Source of the DNA: Gammaproteobacteria bacterium
GTDB lineage: Bacteria > Pseudomonadota > Gammaproteobacteria > DSM-19610
Direction: 5' to 3'
Assembly (NCBI GenBank): GCA_015494295.1
Contig: WGBO01000042.1
Coordinates: forward strand, 1 to 39,249
Length of the DNA stretch: 39,249 nt
The notes beneath the pieces are model-generated. The model saw nothing but the letters and a program-made list of their open reading frames with translations, was not told the DNA's origin and made no database searches. Position 1 is the stretch's first letter. Every line of letters starts with the position of its first letter. Both the position numbers and the translations under genes were made by a program. Of this stretch, positions 1 through 10,806 are shown in pieces.

Positions 1-15
1 ATTCACTCTAATTAG

Positions 16-44
16 CTTGTCCCTGAATCGCTTGTGCGTATAAT
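16..44 (+). promoter_or_regulatory. Sigma-70 promoter of tRNA-Glu
   Basis: A perfect TATAAT lies at 39-44. TTGTCC at 17-22 matches four of six -35 consensus bases, with a 16-base spacer. The expected transcription start near 51 would give a leader of about 26 bases before the tRNA, normal for a precursor trimmed by RNase P. The call is by motif only. Confidence 0.6.
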
Positions 45-76
45 AGCACCGCTGCCGCATCCATACAGCGTTCTTT

Positions 77-151
77 GCTCCCTTCGTCTAGCGGTCAGGA
101 CACCGGCCTCTCACGCCGGTAACAGGGGTTCGATTCCCCTAGGGAGCGCCA
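77..151 (+). tRNA. tRNA-Glu (anticodon CTC)
   Basis: The sequence folds as a full cloverleaf. The 7-bp acceptor stem GCTCCCT pairs with AGGGAGC, and the anticodon stem CCGGC pairs with GCCGG around the loop CTCTCAC, so the anticodon is CTC. The T arm carries GGTTCGATTCC. The discriminator G and a genome-encoded CCA close the 3' end. The D-arm and anticodon stem strongly resemble bacterial tRNA-Glu. It reads the GAG codon, whereas many gammaproteobacteria carry only the TTC isoacceptor. No clear terminator was seen between it and the gene end at 231. Confidence 0.95.
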
Positions 152-230
152 TATTATCCACTGAAAGCCCGTGAATTAATCTTCCACAGCCATCGTAAAA
201 ATCTGAAAACCCCAAAAATATTTCCACGCC

Positions 231-563
231 CTAATAATGTGACAATTCCGTCAGCTCTTTCATCACCTCATTCAGCGACGCTTCCGAGTTGTCGATAAAA
301 CACACCAGATTGCCGACACTGCATACCGTGGCCTTTGCGCCGCGCACGATCCAGCCGCCGGGCGGCGTCCAGCCAGGCACGCCGGTGAACATCGAGAACT
401 GGTCGGTGTTGCCCTGCACCATGCGCTTGTAGTCGTGCGCAAACTTGGCGAGCCGTTCCATCATGTCGTCGCCCAGCATCCCGTAACCTTCCACCAGCGC
501 GCCGTCGTCGCGGAAATGACAAACAACGAACACTCCATCGAGTGCGAGTAACCGTTTAATCAT
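231..563 (-). CDS. DUF2173-like protein (third of three tandem paralogues)
   Basis: A 110-residue soluble protein without signal peptide or membrane segments. Its middle part, GW-(I/V)-VRG followed by VCSVGN and VCFIDN (about residues 70-92), matches the equivalent block of the paralogue at 977-1330. I recognise this as the DUF2173 family, whose fold I recall as related to Roadblock/LC7 domains. The biochemical function is unknown. The start lies only 9 bases after the stop of the gene at 573-911 and has no strong ribosome binding site, so translation is probably coupled. The three genes look like one operon. Family assignment is from memory of the pattern; a role in redox or polarity signalling would be guesswork. 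Confidence 0.75.
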   Translation of the reverse strand: MIKRLLALDGVFVVCHFRDDGALVEGYGMLGDDMMERLAKFAHDYKRMVQGNTDQFSMFTGVPGWTPPGGWIVRGAKATVCSVGNLVCFIDNSEASLNEVMKELTELSHY

Positions 564-572
564 GCTGTGCGC

Positions 573-911
573 TCAACTGTCCAGCGCGGCATAGGCCGCT
601 TCAAAATCGCAATCGCTGTTACGCAATACCACGCCACGGTGGCCGTTGCCGACAGCGGACCATTCCAGGCCAACCAGGGTAAAACCCTGCACCGGGTAAA
701 AACCGCCCTGCCCGGTAGTCTTTTCCCAGCCGCGCGCCTGCATCGTGGCGATGGCGATGTTGGCGACGAACACATGCGCCAGCAGATCCAGCGCGTCGGG
801 GGTAAGGTCCGAACCGTCGGAAATGCAGTGATCGGTCAGTTCCCCGGTATCGGAAAATTCAAATGCAGCGGCGGCGCCCTGCAAATCCATCAGTTTTTCA
901 AGACTGCTCAT
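573..911 (-). CDS. DUF2173-like protein (second of three tandem paralogues)
   Basis: A 112-residue soluble protein beginning MSSLEKLMDLQGAAAAFEFS. It is the most diverged of the three. It keeps the general layout of N-terminal helix, strand with GELTDHC, a central helix and a C-terminal strand region ending in GVVLRNSDCDF, but lacks the GW-x-VRG motif of the other two. The start at 911 is chosen because GGAG lies about 10 bases upstream; an upstream extension in the same frame is arginine-rich and merely overlaps the neighbouring gene. The spacing of 65 bases from the gene at 977 and 9 bases to the next supports one transcript. Function unknown. Confidence 0.7.
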   Translation of the reverse strand: MSSLEKLMDLQGAAAAFEFSDTGELTDHCISDGSDLTPDALDLLAHVFVANIAIATMQARGWEKTTGQGGFYPVQGFTLVGLEWSAVGNGHRGVVLRNSDCDFEAAYAALDS

Positions 912-976
912 GCTTGTTCTCCAGCTTTGTTGTTTTTCGGGAAGCGCCGTGTGCCGGTCGCGCCGGCGTGTTTTCC

Positions 977-1330
977 CTAGACCATTTCCTCGACGTCGGC
1001 CAGCTTCTCCCGCATCTGCTTCATCACGCGATTGAGCAGTCCTTTCTCGTTTTGCAGGAAGCAGAACACGTTCGCTACCACGCACACGCTGAACCGCGGA
1101 CCGCGCACCATCCAGCCGTGGGCCGGATCGAACGGACAGCCCTCGCTGTTGGCGCAGAGAATCTCCGCCTGCATGTGGGTACCCATGGTGGTGGCGCGGC
1201 ACATGATGGAAGCCATGCGCGCCATTTCGTCGGTCAGCTGGCCCTTGTAGTTGTAGCGATCGCCACGGTAGGCGTATTCGCCGGCCGCGATGACGCCGGG
1301 AATGTCGGCCAGCTCGGCATAGACACTCAT
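977..1330 (-). CDS. DUF2173-like protein (first of three tandem paralogues)
   Basis: A 117-residue protein beginning MSVYAELADIPGVIAAGEYA. The start is well supported by AAGGAGGA 7 bases upstream. The central GWMVRG...VCVVANVFCFLQN block aligns with GWIVRG...VCSVGNLVCFIDN in the paralogue at 231-563, followed by a helix NRVMKQMREKL comparable to NEVMKELTEL. No signal peptide or membrane helix. It contains five cysteines, more than usual for a protein this size; whether they bind anything is unknown. It leads the three-gene operon and is divergent from the RDD gene at 1510. Confidence 0.75.
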   Translation of the reverse strand: MSVYAELADIPGVIAAGEYAYRGDRYNYKGQLTDEMARMASIMCRATTMGTHMQAEILCANSEGCPFDPAHGWMVRGPRFSVCVVANVFCFLQNEKGLLNRVMKQMREKLADVEEMV

Positions 1331-1509
1331 CCACGTCCTCCTTCTTTTGTTATGTTTTTCAGACGCCTTGCGGCGATCCCGTCCGGGAGGTGAATTCTGT
1401 CGCACCTTCCCTGTCCTGTTTCATAGCACAGCATGGGCGGCTTGTCACCGTTGCAGCATGCGTGCCAGACACCGTACATTAGACGCATATCCATCCTGTC
1501 CCGATACCG

Positions 1510-1953
1510 ATGTCGAACCCGCCCGATCAAGCCCGGCCCGCCAGCCTGTTCCGCAGGCTTGCCGCGCTGCTCTACGATTCCCTGCTGCTGTTGGCGGTAT
1601 GGTTCGTGGCAACCGCCCTGCTGTTGCCGCTAAACGGGGGCGAGGCGGTGGAACACAACCCGTTCCTGACCACTTACCTGTTGTTCATCAGCTACGGTTT
1701 CTACAGTTATTTCTGGACCCATGGCGGCCAGACGCTGGGCATGCGGGCGTGGAAACTCCAGTTGCGCAACCGGCGGCCGGGACCGGTAACGCTATGGCAG
1801 ACGCTGTTGCGTTTCATGGTCGCCATCCCCTCGGCTTTGCTGTTCGGGCTGGGTTACCTGTGGATGCTGGTGGACCGCGACAGGCTCACCTGGCACGACC
1901 GCTATTCGGAGACCTGGATCGTGCAGCTCGACCGCAACCCGCTGGGGCGCTGA
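1510..1953 (+). CDS. RDD family membrane protein
   Basis: A 147-residue inner-membrane protein with the RDD-family layout. The N-terminal LFRRLAALLYDSLLLL helix carries the conserved Arg and Asp (about residues 14-23), a second helix lies near 55-70, then the GGQTLGMRAWKLQL block (about 73-86), a third hydrophobic stretch near 100-118, and a closing DRDRLTWHDRYSET segment holding the conserved WHD(R)xS motif. Length is typical of single-domain RDD proteins. The family's role is unclear; a few members have been linked to ion transport. It converges on lptG with only 16 bases between stops. Confidence 0.85.
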   Translation: MSNPPDQARPASLFRRLAALLYDSLLLLAVWFVATALLLPLNGGEAVEHNPFLTTYLLFISYGFYSYFWTHGGQTLGMRAWKLQLRNRRPGPVTLWQTLLRFMVAIPSALLFGLGYLWMLVDRDRLTWHDRYSETWIVQLDRNPLGR

Positions 1954-1969
1954 CAGAGACTCGCGGCGT

Positions 1970-3034
1970 TCATCGCCAGCGGCGCAACAGCAACAACCCG
2001 GCCAGCAACACCAGCAAAGGCGGCGCGCTGGCCACCAGCCAGGGCTCGCCGCCGTAAACCAGGCCCGCATGCGCGACGGTTTCGCTGCCCAGCTTGAACG
2101 CCAGCCCCGTCAACACACCCGCCAGCACCCGCAGCCCGACGCCATGCCCCCCCAGCGGACCCAGCACCATGCCCACCGACAACAGCAACATGGCCAGCAC
2201 CGAGAACGGCGCGGCCAGCCGCTGCCACCATACCAGCCGGTAGCGGTCCACGCGCATGCCGGCCTGCGCCAGCCCGTCGATGTAGCGCTGCAACTCCGGG
2301 AGCAGGAAGGTGTCGGGCCGCCGCCCCAGCAGGCGCGCCAGCCGCGGGTCGACCAGGCCACTTACCTGCCGGCTCGCCGCGTTCTGCGCACGGATTGCCT
2401 CGGGCGCGAAATACGTCACCCGCAGGCCGTGCAACAACCAGCCGTCCGCTACCGGTTCGGCCTCTTCCGCCGCCGCCGCGGTCACCAGCGCCGGACTGTC
2501 GTCGAGTTCATAGATACGCACGCCGGACAGGCGTCCGTCTGCTGTGGCGCGCCGCACCTGGATCATCTGCCGGCCGTGACGCACCCAGAACCCGCCACCG
2601 CCCTGCATGCCCACATCGGTGTAGATGGCGCCGGTGCGCAACGCACCGGCCTGCAGGCTGGCGACCGGCGCCGCCAGCTCGCCGACCGGCAGCGCGAGCA
2701 ACAGCATGAAACACCCCGACAGCAACACCGACGCCGCCAGTCGCGCCGGTGAGCAACCGGCGAGGCGGAAGGCGTTCAGCTCTCCCTGCGCGGCCAGGTT
2801 GCCCAGACCCAGCAGGGTGCCTATCAGCGCCGCCATGGGGAAGGTCTGCCAGGCGCGGCCGGGCAGCGACAACAGCACGTAGAGCGCCGCCTGCTGCCAG
2901 CCGTAGCTGCCGCGGCCGATGTCCCCCAGCTCACCAAGAAAGGCAAACAGGGCTTCCAGCGCCGTCACCACCAGCCAGGCGAGCAGGGTCGACGACAGCA
3001 GGGTGCGCGCCAGGTAGCGGTCCAGGCGCTTCAT
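1970..3034 (-). CDS. lptG: LPS export permease LptG
   Basis: A 354-residue inner-membrane subunit of the LptB2FG transporter, which extracts lipopolysaccharide and drives it onto the LptC-LptA-LptD bridge. The N-terminus MKRLDRYLARTLLSSTLLAW matches the family start. Three helices fall in the first about 120 residues, including the GLGNLAAQGELNAFRLAG coupling-helix region. A periplasmic beta-jellyroll domain spans roughly 125-260, and three C-terminal helices follow. Its ATG overlaps the lptF stop by 4 bases (ATGA), showing translational coupling. The lptF-lptG pair divergent from pepA is the standard proteobacterial arrangement. The ATPase LptB is not in this window. Confidence 0.95.
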   Translation of the reverse strand: MKRLDRYLARTLLSSTLLAWLVVTALEALFAFLGELGDIGRGSYGWQQAALYVLLSLPGRAWQTFPMAALIGTLLGLGNLAAQGELNAFRLAGCSPARLAASVLLSGCFMLLLALPVGELAAPVASLQAGALRTGAIYTDVGMQGGGGFWVRHGRQMIQVRRATADGRLSGVRIYELDDSPALVTAAAAEEAEPVADGWLLHGLRVTYFAPEAIRAQNAASRQVSGLVDPRLARLLGRRPDTFLLPELQRYIDGLAQAGMRVDRYRLVWWQRLAAPFSVLAMLLLSVGMVLGPLGGHGVGLRVLAGVLTGLAFKLGSETVAHAGLVYGGEPWLVASAPPLLVLLAGLLLLRRWR

Positions 3035-4092
3035 GCCCGCAGTCTCCGCTGACGCCACAGCAGCGCCAGCGCCACGGCCAGCAACAGCGCATGCACCCAC
3101 CACAGCCCCGCGCCCGCGGGCAGGCGCCCCTGTTCGATCCACAGCCGCCCCACGCCGAGCAGGCTGAAATAGAGGGTGAAGACCAGCACTCCCGCCCACA
3201 GCGGCGCGTAACGGCTCGCACCCGGTCGATAGCGGGCCAGCGGCACCGCGACCAGCACCAGCAGCAACACGCTCACCGGTCGCGCCAGGCGCCGCGCCAG
3301 CTCGGCGCGCGCGGCCGGCGAGGGATCGCGCCACAGGACCGGGGTAGCGACCGCGTCCGGCCTGGCCGGGACAGTCACGGCCTCCGGGCTGAGGCGCAGG
3401 CGGTAGTCTTGGAAATGCAGCCGCCGGTAGTCGGCCTGCCCCGGGTTGCCGCTGTAGTGGTAGCCCTCGGACAGCACCAGGTAGCGCACCCCGGACTCGT
3501 CGCGCACGGCAGCCCGGCGGGCCACCAGAACCTGGGCGCGCGAACGGCCCTCGATATGGATGAAGACATCGCGCAGACTGCCCGGCGCGTCGCCCTCGCC
3601 CTGAGCGTAAACCAGCCAGCGGCCGCCGCGCAGGAAATGGAACCGCCCTGGCGTCAGCGCCGAGGCGTCCAGGCGCCGCTCGGCCTGGGCGCGCAGCCGG
3701 TAGCCCTCCGCGGCGGTCTGCGGCACCAACAGAGCGCTGGCCGCGCCCACGAGCAAGGCAACCGCAACCGCCGGCAGCAAAAGTGCCTGGTAAAGTTGCA
3801 GCGGACCGACCCCGCTGGCGGCGAGCGCCAGCATCTCGCGGTCGCGGTTCAGCCTCCCCAACAACCATAACAGCGCCAGAAACAGCGTCAGGGGCATCAG
3901 GAACACGAAAAACCCGACGGACTTCAGGCCCAACAGCCACAGTACCGTGTCGGCCGGGATGCGGCCGCTTGCGGCCTGCCCCAGGTAGAGCGAGAAGCGC
4001 GCGGTCAGCAGCACCAGCCACAGCACCAGCGTGAATGCCAGCCAGTAACGCAGCAGTTCGCGACCGAGATAGCGGTGCAGTACCGGGAACAT
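3031..4092 (-). CDS. lptF: LPS export permease LptF
   Basis: About 353 residues, partner of LptG in the LPS-extracting ABC transporter. MFPVLHRYLGRELLRYWLAF is followed by three N-terminal helices with LNRDREMLALAASGVGPLQL (the coupling-helix region), a periplasmic domain of roughly residues 125-255, and three C-terminal helices. The ATG at 4092 is chosen because it gives the usual family N-terminus. A TTG at 4101 is 9 bases further upstream and has a better-spaced AGGACAGG, so a start three residues earlier is possible. It is divergent from pepA across a 121-base gap. Confidence 0.95.
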   Translation of the reverse strand: MFPVLHRYLGRELLRYWLAFTLVLWLVLLTARFSLYLGQAASGRIPADTVLWLLGLKSVGFFVFLMPLTLFLALLWLLGRLNRDREMLALAASGVGPLQLYQALLLPAVAVALLVGAASALLVPQTAAEGYRLRAQAERRLDASALTPGRFHFLRGGRWLVYAQGEGDAPGSLRDVFIHIEGRSRAQVLVARRAAVRDESGVRYLVLSEGYHYSGNPGQADYRRLHFQDYRLRLSPEAVTVPARPDAVATPVLWRDPSPAARAELARRLARPVSVLLLVLVAVPLARYRPGASRYAPLWAGVLVFTLYFSLLGVGRLWIEQGRLPAGAGLWWVHALLLAVALALLWRQRRLRA

Positions 4093-4213
4093 GTGGTGCA
4101 AGGCCTGTCCTGTGCGGCCGGACGACGTTTCAAATCGGCGCCCGGCCTGTTAAATTTGCGCAATTGCGATAATCCAGCATAACGCCACGAAATTCCAACC
4201 AAAGGAGCAGTTC

Positions 4214-5716
4214 ATGGACTTCAACGCCAAATCCGGTAACGCCGACACGCTGGCAAGCGGCTGCGTTGTCGTCGCCGTTTCCTCCCCGCGCCGCCTGTCG
4301 CCGGAAGCCGCGCGCCTCGACAAGGCGAGCCGCGGACAGATCAGCGAGCTCATCAAACAGGGAGACATCAGGACCGACTGCGCCTGCACCACGCTGATCC
4401 TGAACCCGGCCGGGCGCATCAAGGCCAGGCGGGTGCTGGTGGTCGGCTGCGGTGACGACAAGGCGGTCAGCCCGCAGGCTTTCGTCAGGATCGCCGCGTC
4501 CGCCGCGCGCGCCGTGCATGACTGTGGCGCCACCGACGCCGCAAGCTGGCTCACCGAGATCGAAGTCAAGGACCGCGACTTGCGCTGGAAGGCGCAGCAA
4601 CTGGCTATCGCCAGTGAAAACGTCGTATACCGCTTCGACGAACTCAAGAGCGACGTCAAGCCCCCGAAAAAACCGCTGCGCCGGCTCAGTGTCGCGAGCG
4701 CCGACCGCAGCGACCTGCCGGTCATCCGCGACGGCCTGCGCGCCGGCCGCGCCATCGCGCGCGGCATGAATCTCGCGCGCACCCTCGGCAACCGGCCCGG
4801 TAACTACTGCACGCCGTCCGACCTCGCCGACGAAGCGAAAGCGCTGAAGGAAGCACACCCCGGCCTCAAGGTCCAGATTCTCGACGAAAAGGCGATGGAA
4901 AAACTGGGCATGGGCGCCCTGCTGTCGGTGTCGCGCGGCAGCCGGCAACCGGCGCGGCTGATCGTCATGCAGTACAACGGCGGCGCGAAGGGCGACCGCC
5001 CGACGGTACTGGTGGGCAAGGGTGTCACCTTCGACTCCGGCGGCATCTCCCTCAAGCCGGGCTCGGCGATGGATGAAATGAAGTTCGACATGTGCGGCGC
5101 GGCCAGCGTGTTCGGCACCCTCGCCGCGGTAGCGGACATGGAACTGCCGATCAACCTGGTCGGCATCGTGCCCGCCACCGAGAACCTGCCCGACGGCATG
5201 GCCACCAAGCCCGGCGACATCGTCACCAGCATGAGCGGGCAGACCATCGAAATCCTCAACACCGACGCCGAGGGCCGCCTGATCCTGTGCGACGCGCTCA
5301 CCTACGCGCAAAAGTTCAACCCGGAGCGCGTCATCGATATCGCCACCCTCACCGGCGCCTGTGTGGTCGCGCTGGGCAAGCACGCCACCGGCCTGTTCGC
5401 CAACGACCAGGAGCTCGCCGACCAGTTGCTCGCCGCCGGCCAGACCAGCGGCGACCGCGCCTGGCAGATGCCGTTATGGGATGAATACGACGAGCAGTTG
5501 AAAAGCAACTTCGCGGACATGGCCAACATCGGCGGCCGCGATGCCGGCAGCATCACCGCGGCCTGCTTCCTGGCTCGCTACACCAGGGAGTACCGCTGGG
5601 CGCACCTGGACATCGCCGGCGTGGCCTGGAAGTCCGGCTCGGAGAAGGGCGCCACCGGCCGCCCGGTGCCGCTGCTGACACAGTTCCTGATGGAACGGGT
5701 CGATGACGGAAGTTGA
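4214..5716 (+). CDS. pepA: Leucyl aminopeptidase PepA (M17)
   Basis: A 500-residue cytosolic dizinc/manganese aminopeptidase that removes N-terminal leucine and other residues from peptides. In some gammaproteobacteria PepA also binds DNA. The M17 signature NTDAEGRL is at residues 349-356. The metal/catalytic segment GKGVTFDSGG has Lys269 and Asp274. The N-terminal macro-like domain covers roughly 1-170. The start is well supported by AAAGGAG 8 bases upstream. A GATAAT near 4168 could be its -10, but no good -35 was seen. The 3' end overlaps holC by 14 bases. Confidence 0.97.
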   Translation: MDFNAKSGNADTLASGCVVVAVSSPRRLSPEAARLDKASRGQISELIKQGDIRTDCACTTLILNPAGRIKARRVLVVGCGDDKAVSPQAFVRIAASAARAVHDCGATDAASWLTEIEVKDRDLRWKAQQLAIASENVVYRFDELKSDVKPPKKPLRRLSVASADRSDLPVIRDGLRAGRAIARGMNLARTLGNRPGNYCTPSDLADEAKALKEAHPGLKVQILDEKAMEKLGMGALLSVSRGSRQPARLIVMQYNGGAKGDRPTVLVGKGVTFDSGGISLKPGSAMDEMKFDMCGAASVFGTLAAVADMELPINLVGIVPATENLPDGMATKPGDIVTSMSGQTIEILNTDAEGRLILCDALTYAQKFNPERVIDIATLTGACVVALGKHATGLFANDQELADQLLAAGQTSGDRAWQMPLWDEYDEQLKSNFADMANIGGRDAGSITAACFLARYTREYRWAHLDIAGVAWKSGSEKGATGRPVPLLTQFLMERVDDGS

Positions 5717-6131
5717 TTTCTACGTGCTCGGCGACACGCGGCCGCAGGCGCGGCTGCGCTTCGCCTGCCGCCTCGCCGAAAAGGCCTGGCGGCTGGGACA
5801 CCGCATCCATATCCACACCGACTCCCCCGATCAGACGCGGGAGCTTGATACCCTGTTGTGGACCTTCCAGCAGAACAGCTTCGTGCCCCACGCGGTGGCC
5901 GGCAGCGACCAGGACGAATCGCCCATCGTCATCGGCCACGACGGCGAACCCGAAGCCAGCCAGGTACTGATCAACCTGGCCGCCGAAGTACCGCTGTTTT
6001 TCAGCCGCTTCGAACGGGTGGCGGAACTCGTCGATGGCGACGAACAGGTGCGCAAGAACGGGCGGCGGCGCTACGGCTTCTACAAGGAGCGGGGCTATCC
6101 CCTGCGCACCCACGAGATCAAGGCCCGATGA
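5703..6131 (+). CDS. holC: DNA polymerase III chi subunit HolC
   Basis: A 142-residue component of the clamp-loader complex. Chi bridges the psi subunit to single-stranded-DNA binding protein. Recognised by the N-terminal FYVLGD strand, the AEKAWRLGHR helix, the LDTLLWTF...NSFVPHAVAG segment, the PIVIG strand and the C-terminal FERVAELVDGDEQVRKNGRRRYGFYKERGY. These follow the order of E. coli HolC (147 residues). Its ATG lies inside the pepA end and its stop overlaps the next ATG by 4 bases, so pepA-holC-6128 are translationally coupled. The pepA-holC-valS order is typical of gammaproteobacteria. Confidence 0.93.
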   Translation: MTEVDFYVLGDTRPQARLRFACRLAEKAWRLGHRIHIHTDSPDQTRELDTLLWTFQQNSFVPHAVAGSDQDESPIVIGHDGEPEASQVLINLAAEVPLFFSRFERVAELVDGDEQVRKNGRRRYGFYKERGYPLRTHEIKAR

Positions 6132-6490
6132 GCGACAGCCCGACACTGCGACTGGACGAGGACGGAATTCCGATACTGGAACAGCCGGTGGACGTCGATG
6201 CGCCGGAGCCCGCGCCGGATCCGGACCTGCGCGATCCCGTCGAGGTCGAACGCCTGCTCGAACAGGCACAGGTGCGCGACCTGCTGGATGAACTGGCGGA
6301 AGACCTGAAGAAACGCGTCGTCTGGAAACTGGAAGCGGCGTTGAAGGAAGAACTCAGCCGGCTGGTCGATACCACCATCCAACAGGGCAGCGAAAGCCTC
6401 GGCGAGGAAATCCACACCCGGCTGCAACTCGCCCTGCCGGAACTGGTGGCCAGACTCGCGCAAAAGCTGGGAGCGGCGGAAAGCCCCTAG
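6128..6490 (+). CDS. Small acidic helical protein between holC and valS
   Basis: A 120-residue protein that I do not recognise by name. Residues 1-40 are acidic and proline-rich ([18 protein letters not shown]). From about 45 onward it is strongly helical and charged, with heptad-like leucines ([43 protein letters not shown]), suggesting a coiled coil or helical bundle. No signal peptide or membrane segment. The ATG overlaps the holC stop (ATGA). The coupling to holC suggests a cytosolic role near replication, possibly as a partner in the psi position, but that is only positional inference. Confidence 0.8.
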   Translation: MSDSPTLRLDEDGIPILEQPVDVDAPEPAPDPDLRDPVEVERLLEQAQVRDLLDELAEDLKKRVVWKLEAALKEELSRLVDTTIQQGSESLGEEIHTRLQLALPELVARLAQKLGAAESP

Positions 6491-6533
6491 CCTTGCCCAA
6501 GGCCGGAACGCCACCGGGCCACGGGGAAAACAC

Positions 6534-6944
6534 TTACTTGTAGGACTCCGGCTCGAGGATGGCCGGGATCACCTTGCCGTTCATCAGCACCGCGTAATAG
6601 TGCATCACGGTCGAGCCATCGCGCATCGACTCCAGCACCACCATGTAATGCCAGTCCTGGTCGTGGTGGGGAATGCGGCGCAGTTGCACATCCTTGAGCG
6701 TCACCTCACCGGCCTTCGAATTGTTGACGACGTGGGTGCGCACGGCGGCCAGCGCCTCGCCGACGGAGATCGGCGGCTCGCCCTCGAACGGCGTCCAGCG
6801 CGCGGCGGCCTCGATGTCCTGCTTGTCGAAATAGACGACAACCCGCGCACCATCCACGCCCTCGATCATCTCGACCGGGAACCTGAACGCCAGCGCACTA
6901 CCGCTCATCGCCAACAACAGACCTGCCAGTACCGCTCGCAACAT
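6534..6944 (-). CDS. Exported protein of unknown function
   Basis: A 136-residue protein with a clear Sec signal peptide ([19 protein letters not shown], cleavage after about residue 19). The mature part of about 117 residues is a mixed alpha/beta domain, with a strand [16 protein letters not shown], a helix [13 protein letters not shown] and paired strands [13 protein letters not shown] and [16 protein letters not shown]. It has no cysteine, so it is neither a lipoprotein nor disulfide-bonded. I do not recognise the family. It converges on the gene at 6128 and is divergent from valS. Confidence 0.75.
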   Translation of the reverse strand: MLRAVLAGLLLAMSGSALAFRFPVEMIEGVDGARVVVYFDKQDIEAAARWTPFEGEPPISVGEALAAVRTHVVNNSKAGEVTLKDVQLRRIPHHDQDWHYMVVLESMRDGSTVMHYYAVLMNGKVIPAILEPESYK

Positions 6945-7023
6945 GCCTTCTCTCTCCTTTCGTGTTTTCCTCGGGGTGACACCGCGTCACCCGGGGCTCG
7001 CAGGATACCACGGCGCGGGCCGC

Positions 7024-7052
7024 CCGACCTTTGCCGCGCAGTGCGGTATAAT
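7024..7052 (+). promoter_or_regulatory. Probable valS promoter
   Basis: A perfect TATAAT lies at 7047-7052, 43 bases upstream of the valS ATG. The position 17 bases upstream (7024-7029, CCGACC) is only a weak -35 match. The location in a divergent gap directly before valS makes a promoter likely, but the -35 assignment is uncertain. Confidence 0.45.
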
Positions 7053-7094
7053 CCCCCGCCATTCTTGCAGCCTAACAAAAGACCCCTGATTTCC

Positions 7095-9911
<2,817 letters not shown>

Positions 9912-9918
9912 TGTGAAT

Positions 9919-9937
9919 GGAGGCAGAAATCGCCTCC
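9919..9937 (+). other. Hairpin directly after valS
   Basis: A perfect 6-bp stem GGAGGC/GCCTCC with a 7-base loop begins 8 bases after the valS stop codon. There is no T-run behind it, so it is not an intrinsic terminator itself. It may protect the 3' end or simply be fortuitous. Confidence 0.35.
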
Positions 9938-9966
9938 GTGCCCCTCTATTCCTGGCGCACCACAAC

Positions 9967-9996
9967 AAAAAGCCCCGCCGGTTGGCGGGGCTTTTT
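9967..9996. terminator. Bidirectional rho-independent terminator
   Basis: A 9-bp GC-rich stem AGCCCCGCC/GGCGGGGCT with loop GGTT is flanked by a run of five A on the left and five T on the right, so it can act on both strands. It serves valS (stop 9911) from the left and the PEP-CTERM-type gene (stop at 10022) from the right. Confidence 0.92.
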
Positions 9997-10021
9997 CACG
10001 AAGCGCTATATATCGTGAAGA

Positions 10022-10768
10022 TCAGGCGGCCTTGCGAGCGCGCGCGACGCCAACCAGACCCAGCAGGCCACTGCCGAACAACCATACCGCTGCGGGTACG
10101 GGCACCGGCTGGACCTCGAACCGGGTATCGAATGTCGCTGTATCGCCCGCCGAAAGCGTAAAGCTCAATGCCAACCCGATATCGTTCACCGTACTACCCA
10201 GGTAAGGCAGCGGTCCATCAGACGTGGAAAAACTGCCGGAACAATTTGGACCGCTGCAGACAACCGGAGCAAAACTGACCGTGGAGAGTGTCATGGCGCT
10301 GGTGCCGTTGACCAGTCCATCCCAAGCGTCTACCGCAAAGGTAACATTGCCATCGCCGCTGCTGTCCTGAAAACCGGCTGTAAGGTCGCCCCACATGGTC
10401 CCATTGTAAAAGGGTGGTGACACAGGAAGCGCGAAATTGATCGTGAACGCCTGGGTGCTGCTACCCATGTTCGTGACGCTGAATACCGCGTCTATGAAAG
10501 GATCCGGGTCTGCCATGACCGTCCAGGTGTAATTCCAGACGCCATCCATGCCGGTCGCCCCCATCATGGTGGTGACATTTGTGGCGGCATCCCAGTTTAT
10601 GGTCGAGGACGTTGTGGCATCAGCCAAATCCAGTTGCGTAACAAGAGGGATTTCCTGCAGGGGTGAAAAAACCTCGACGGTATTATTCAAAACGCTTACC
10701 TGGGCGGCCGGCACAGAACCGCAGAAACAAAGCGCGCCAGCACACAAAACCCTTAATGCTTTCTTCAC
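10022..10768 (-). CDS. VPxPA/PEP-CTERM exosortase-substrate protein
   Basis: A 248-residue exported protein. The N-terminal signal peptide covers about residues 1-22 (MKKALRVLCAGALCFCGSVPAA). The body is rich in Ser, Thr, Asn and Gly, like surface or matrix proteins. The last about 27 residues are a sorting tail: VPVPAAVWLFGSGLLGL as motif plus membrane helix, then basic ARARKAA. Such tails direct exosortase processing and often link to exopolysaccharide. The start is the GTG at 10768 because GGAGGAG sits 7 bases upstream. A TTG at 10783 would place that ribosome binding site inside the coding region. A sigma-54-type promoter lies upstream. The ligand or role of the body is unknown. Confidence 0.88.
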   Translation of the reverse strand: MKKALRVLCAGALCFCGSVPAAQVSVLNNTVEVFSPLQEIPLVTQLDLADATTSSTINWDAATNVTTMMGATGMDGVWNYTWTVMADPDPFIDAVFSVTNMGSSTQAFTINFALPVSPPFYNGTMWGDLTAGFQDSSGDGNVTFAVDAWDGLVNGTSAMTLSTVSFAPVVCSGPNCSGSFSTSDGPLPYLGSTVNDIGLALSFTLSAGDTATFDTRFEVQPVPVPAAVWLFGSGLLGLVGVARARKAA

Positions 10769-10806
10769 CTGACACTCCTCCAATGAATGTTATTTTCGGA
10801 TATTAA

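Noticed and set aside
6600..7094. Upstream in-frame extension of valS by 165 codons
   Set aside because: The extension runs antisense through the exported-protein gene at 6534-6944 and across the probable valS promoter. The ATG at 7095 gives the standard ValS N-terminus.
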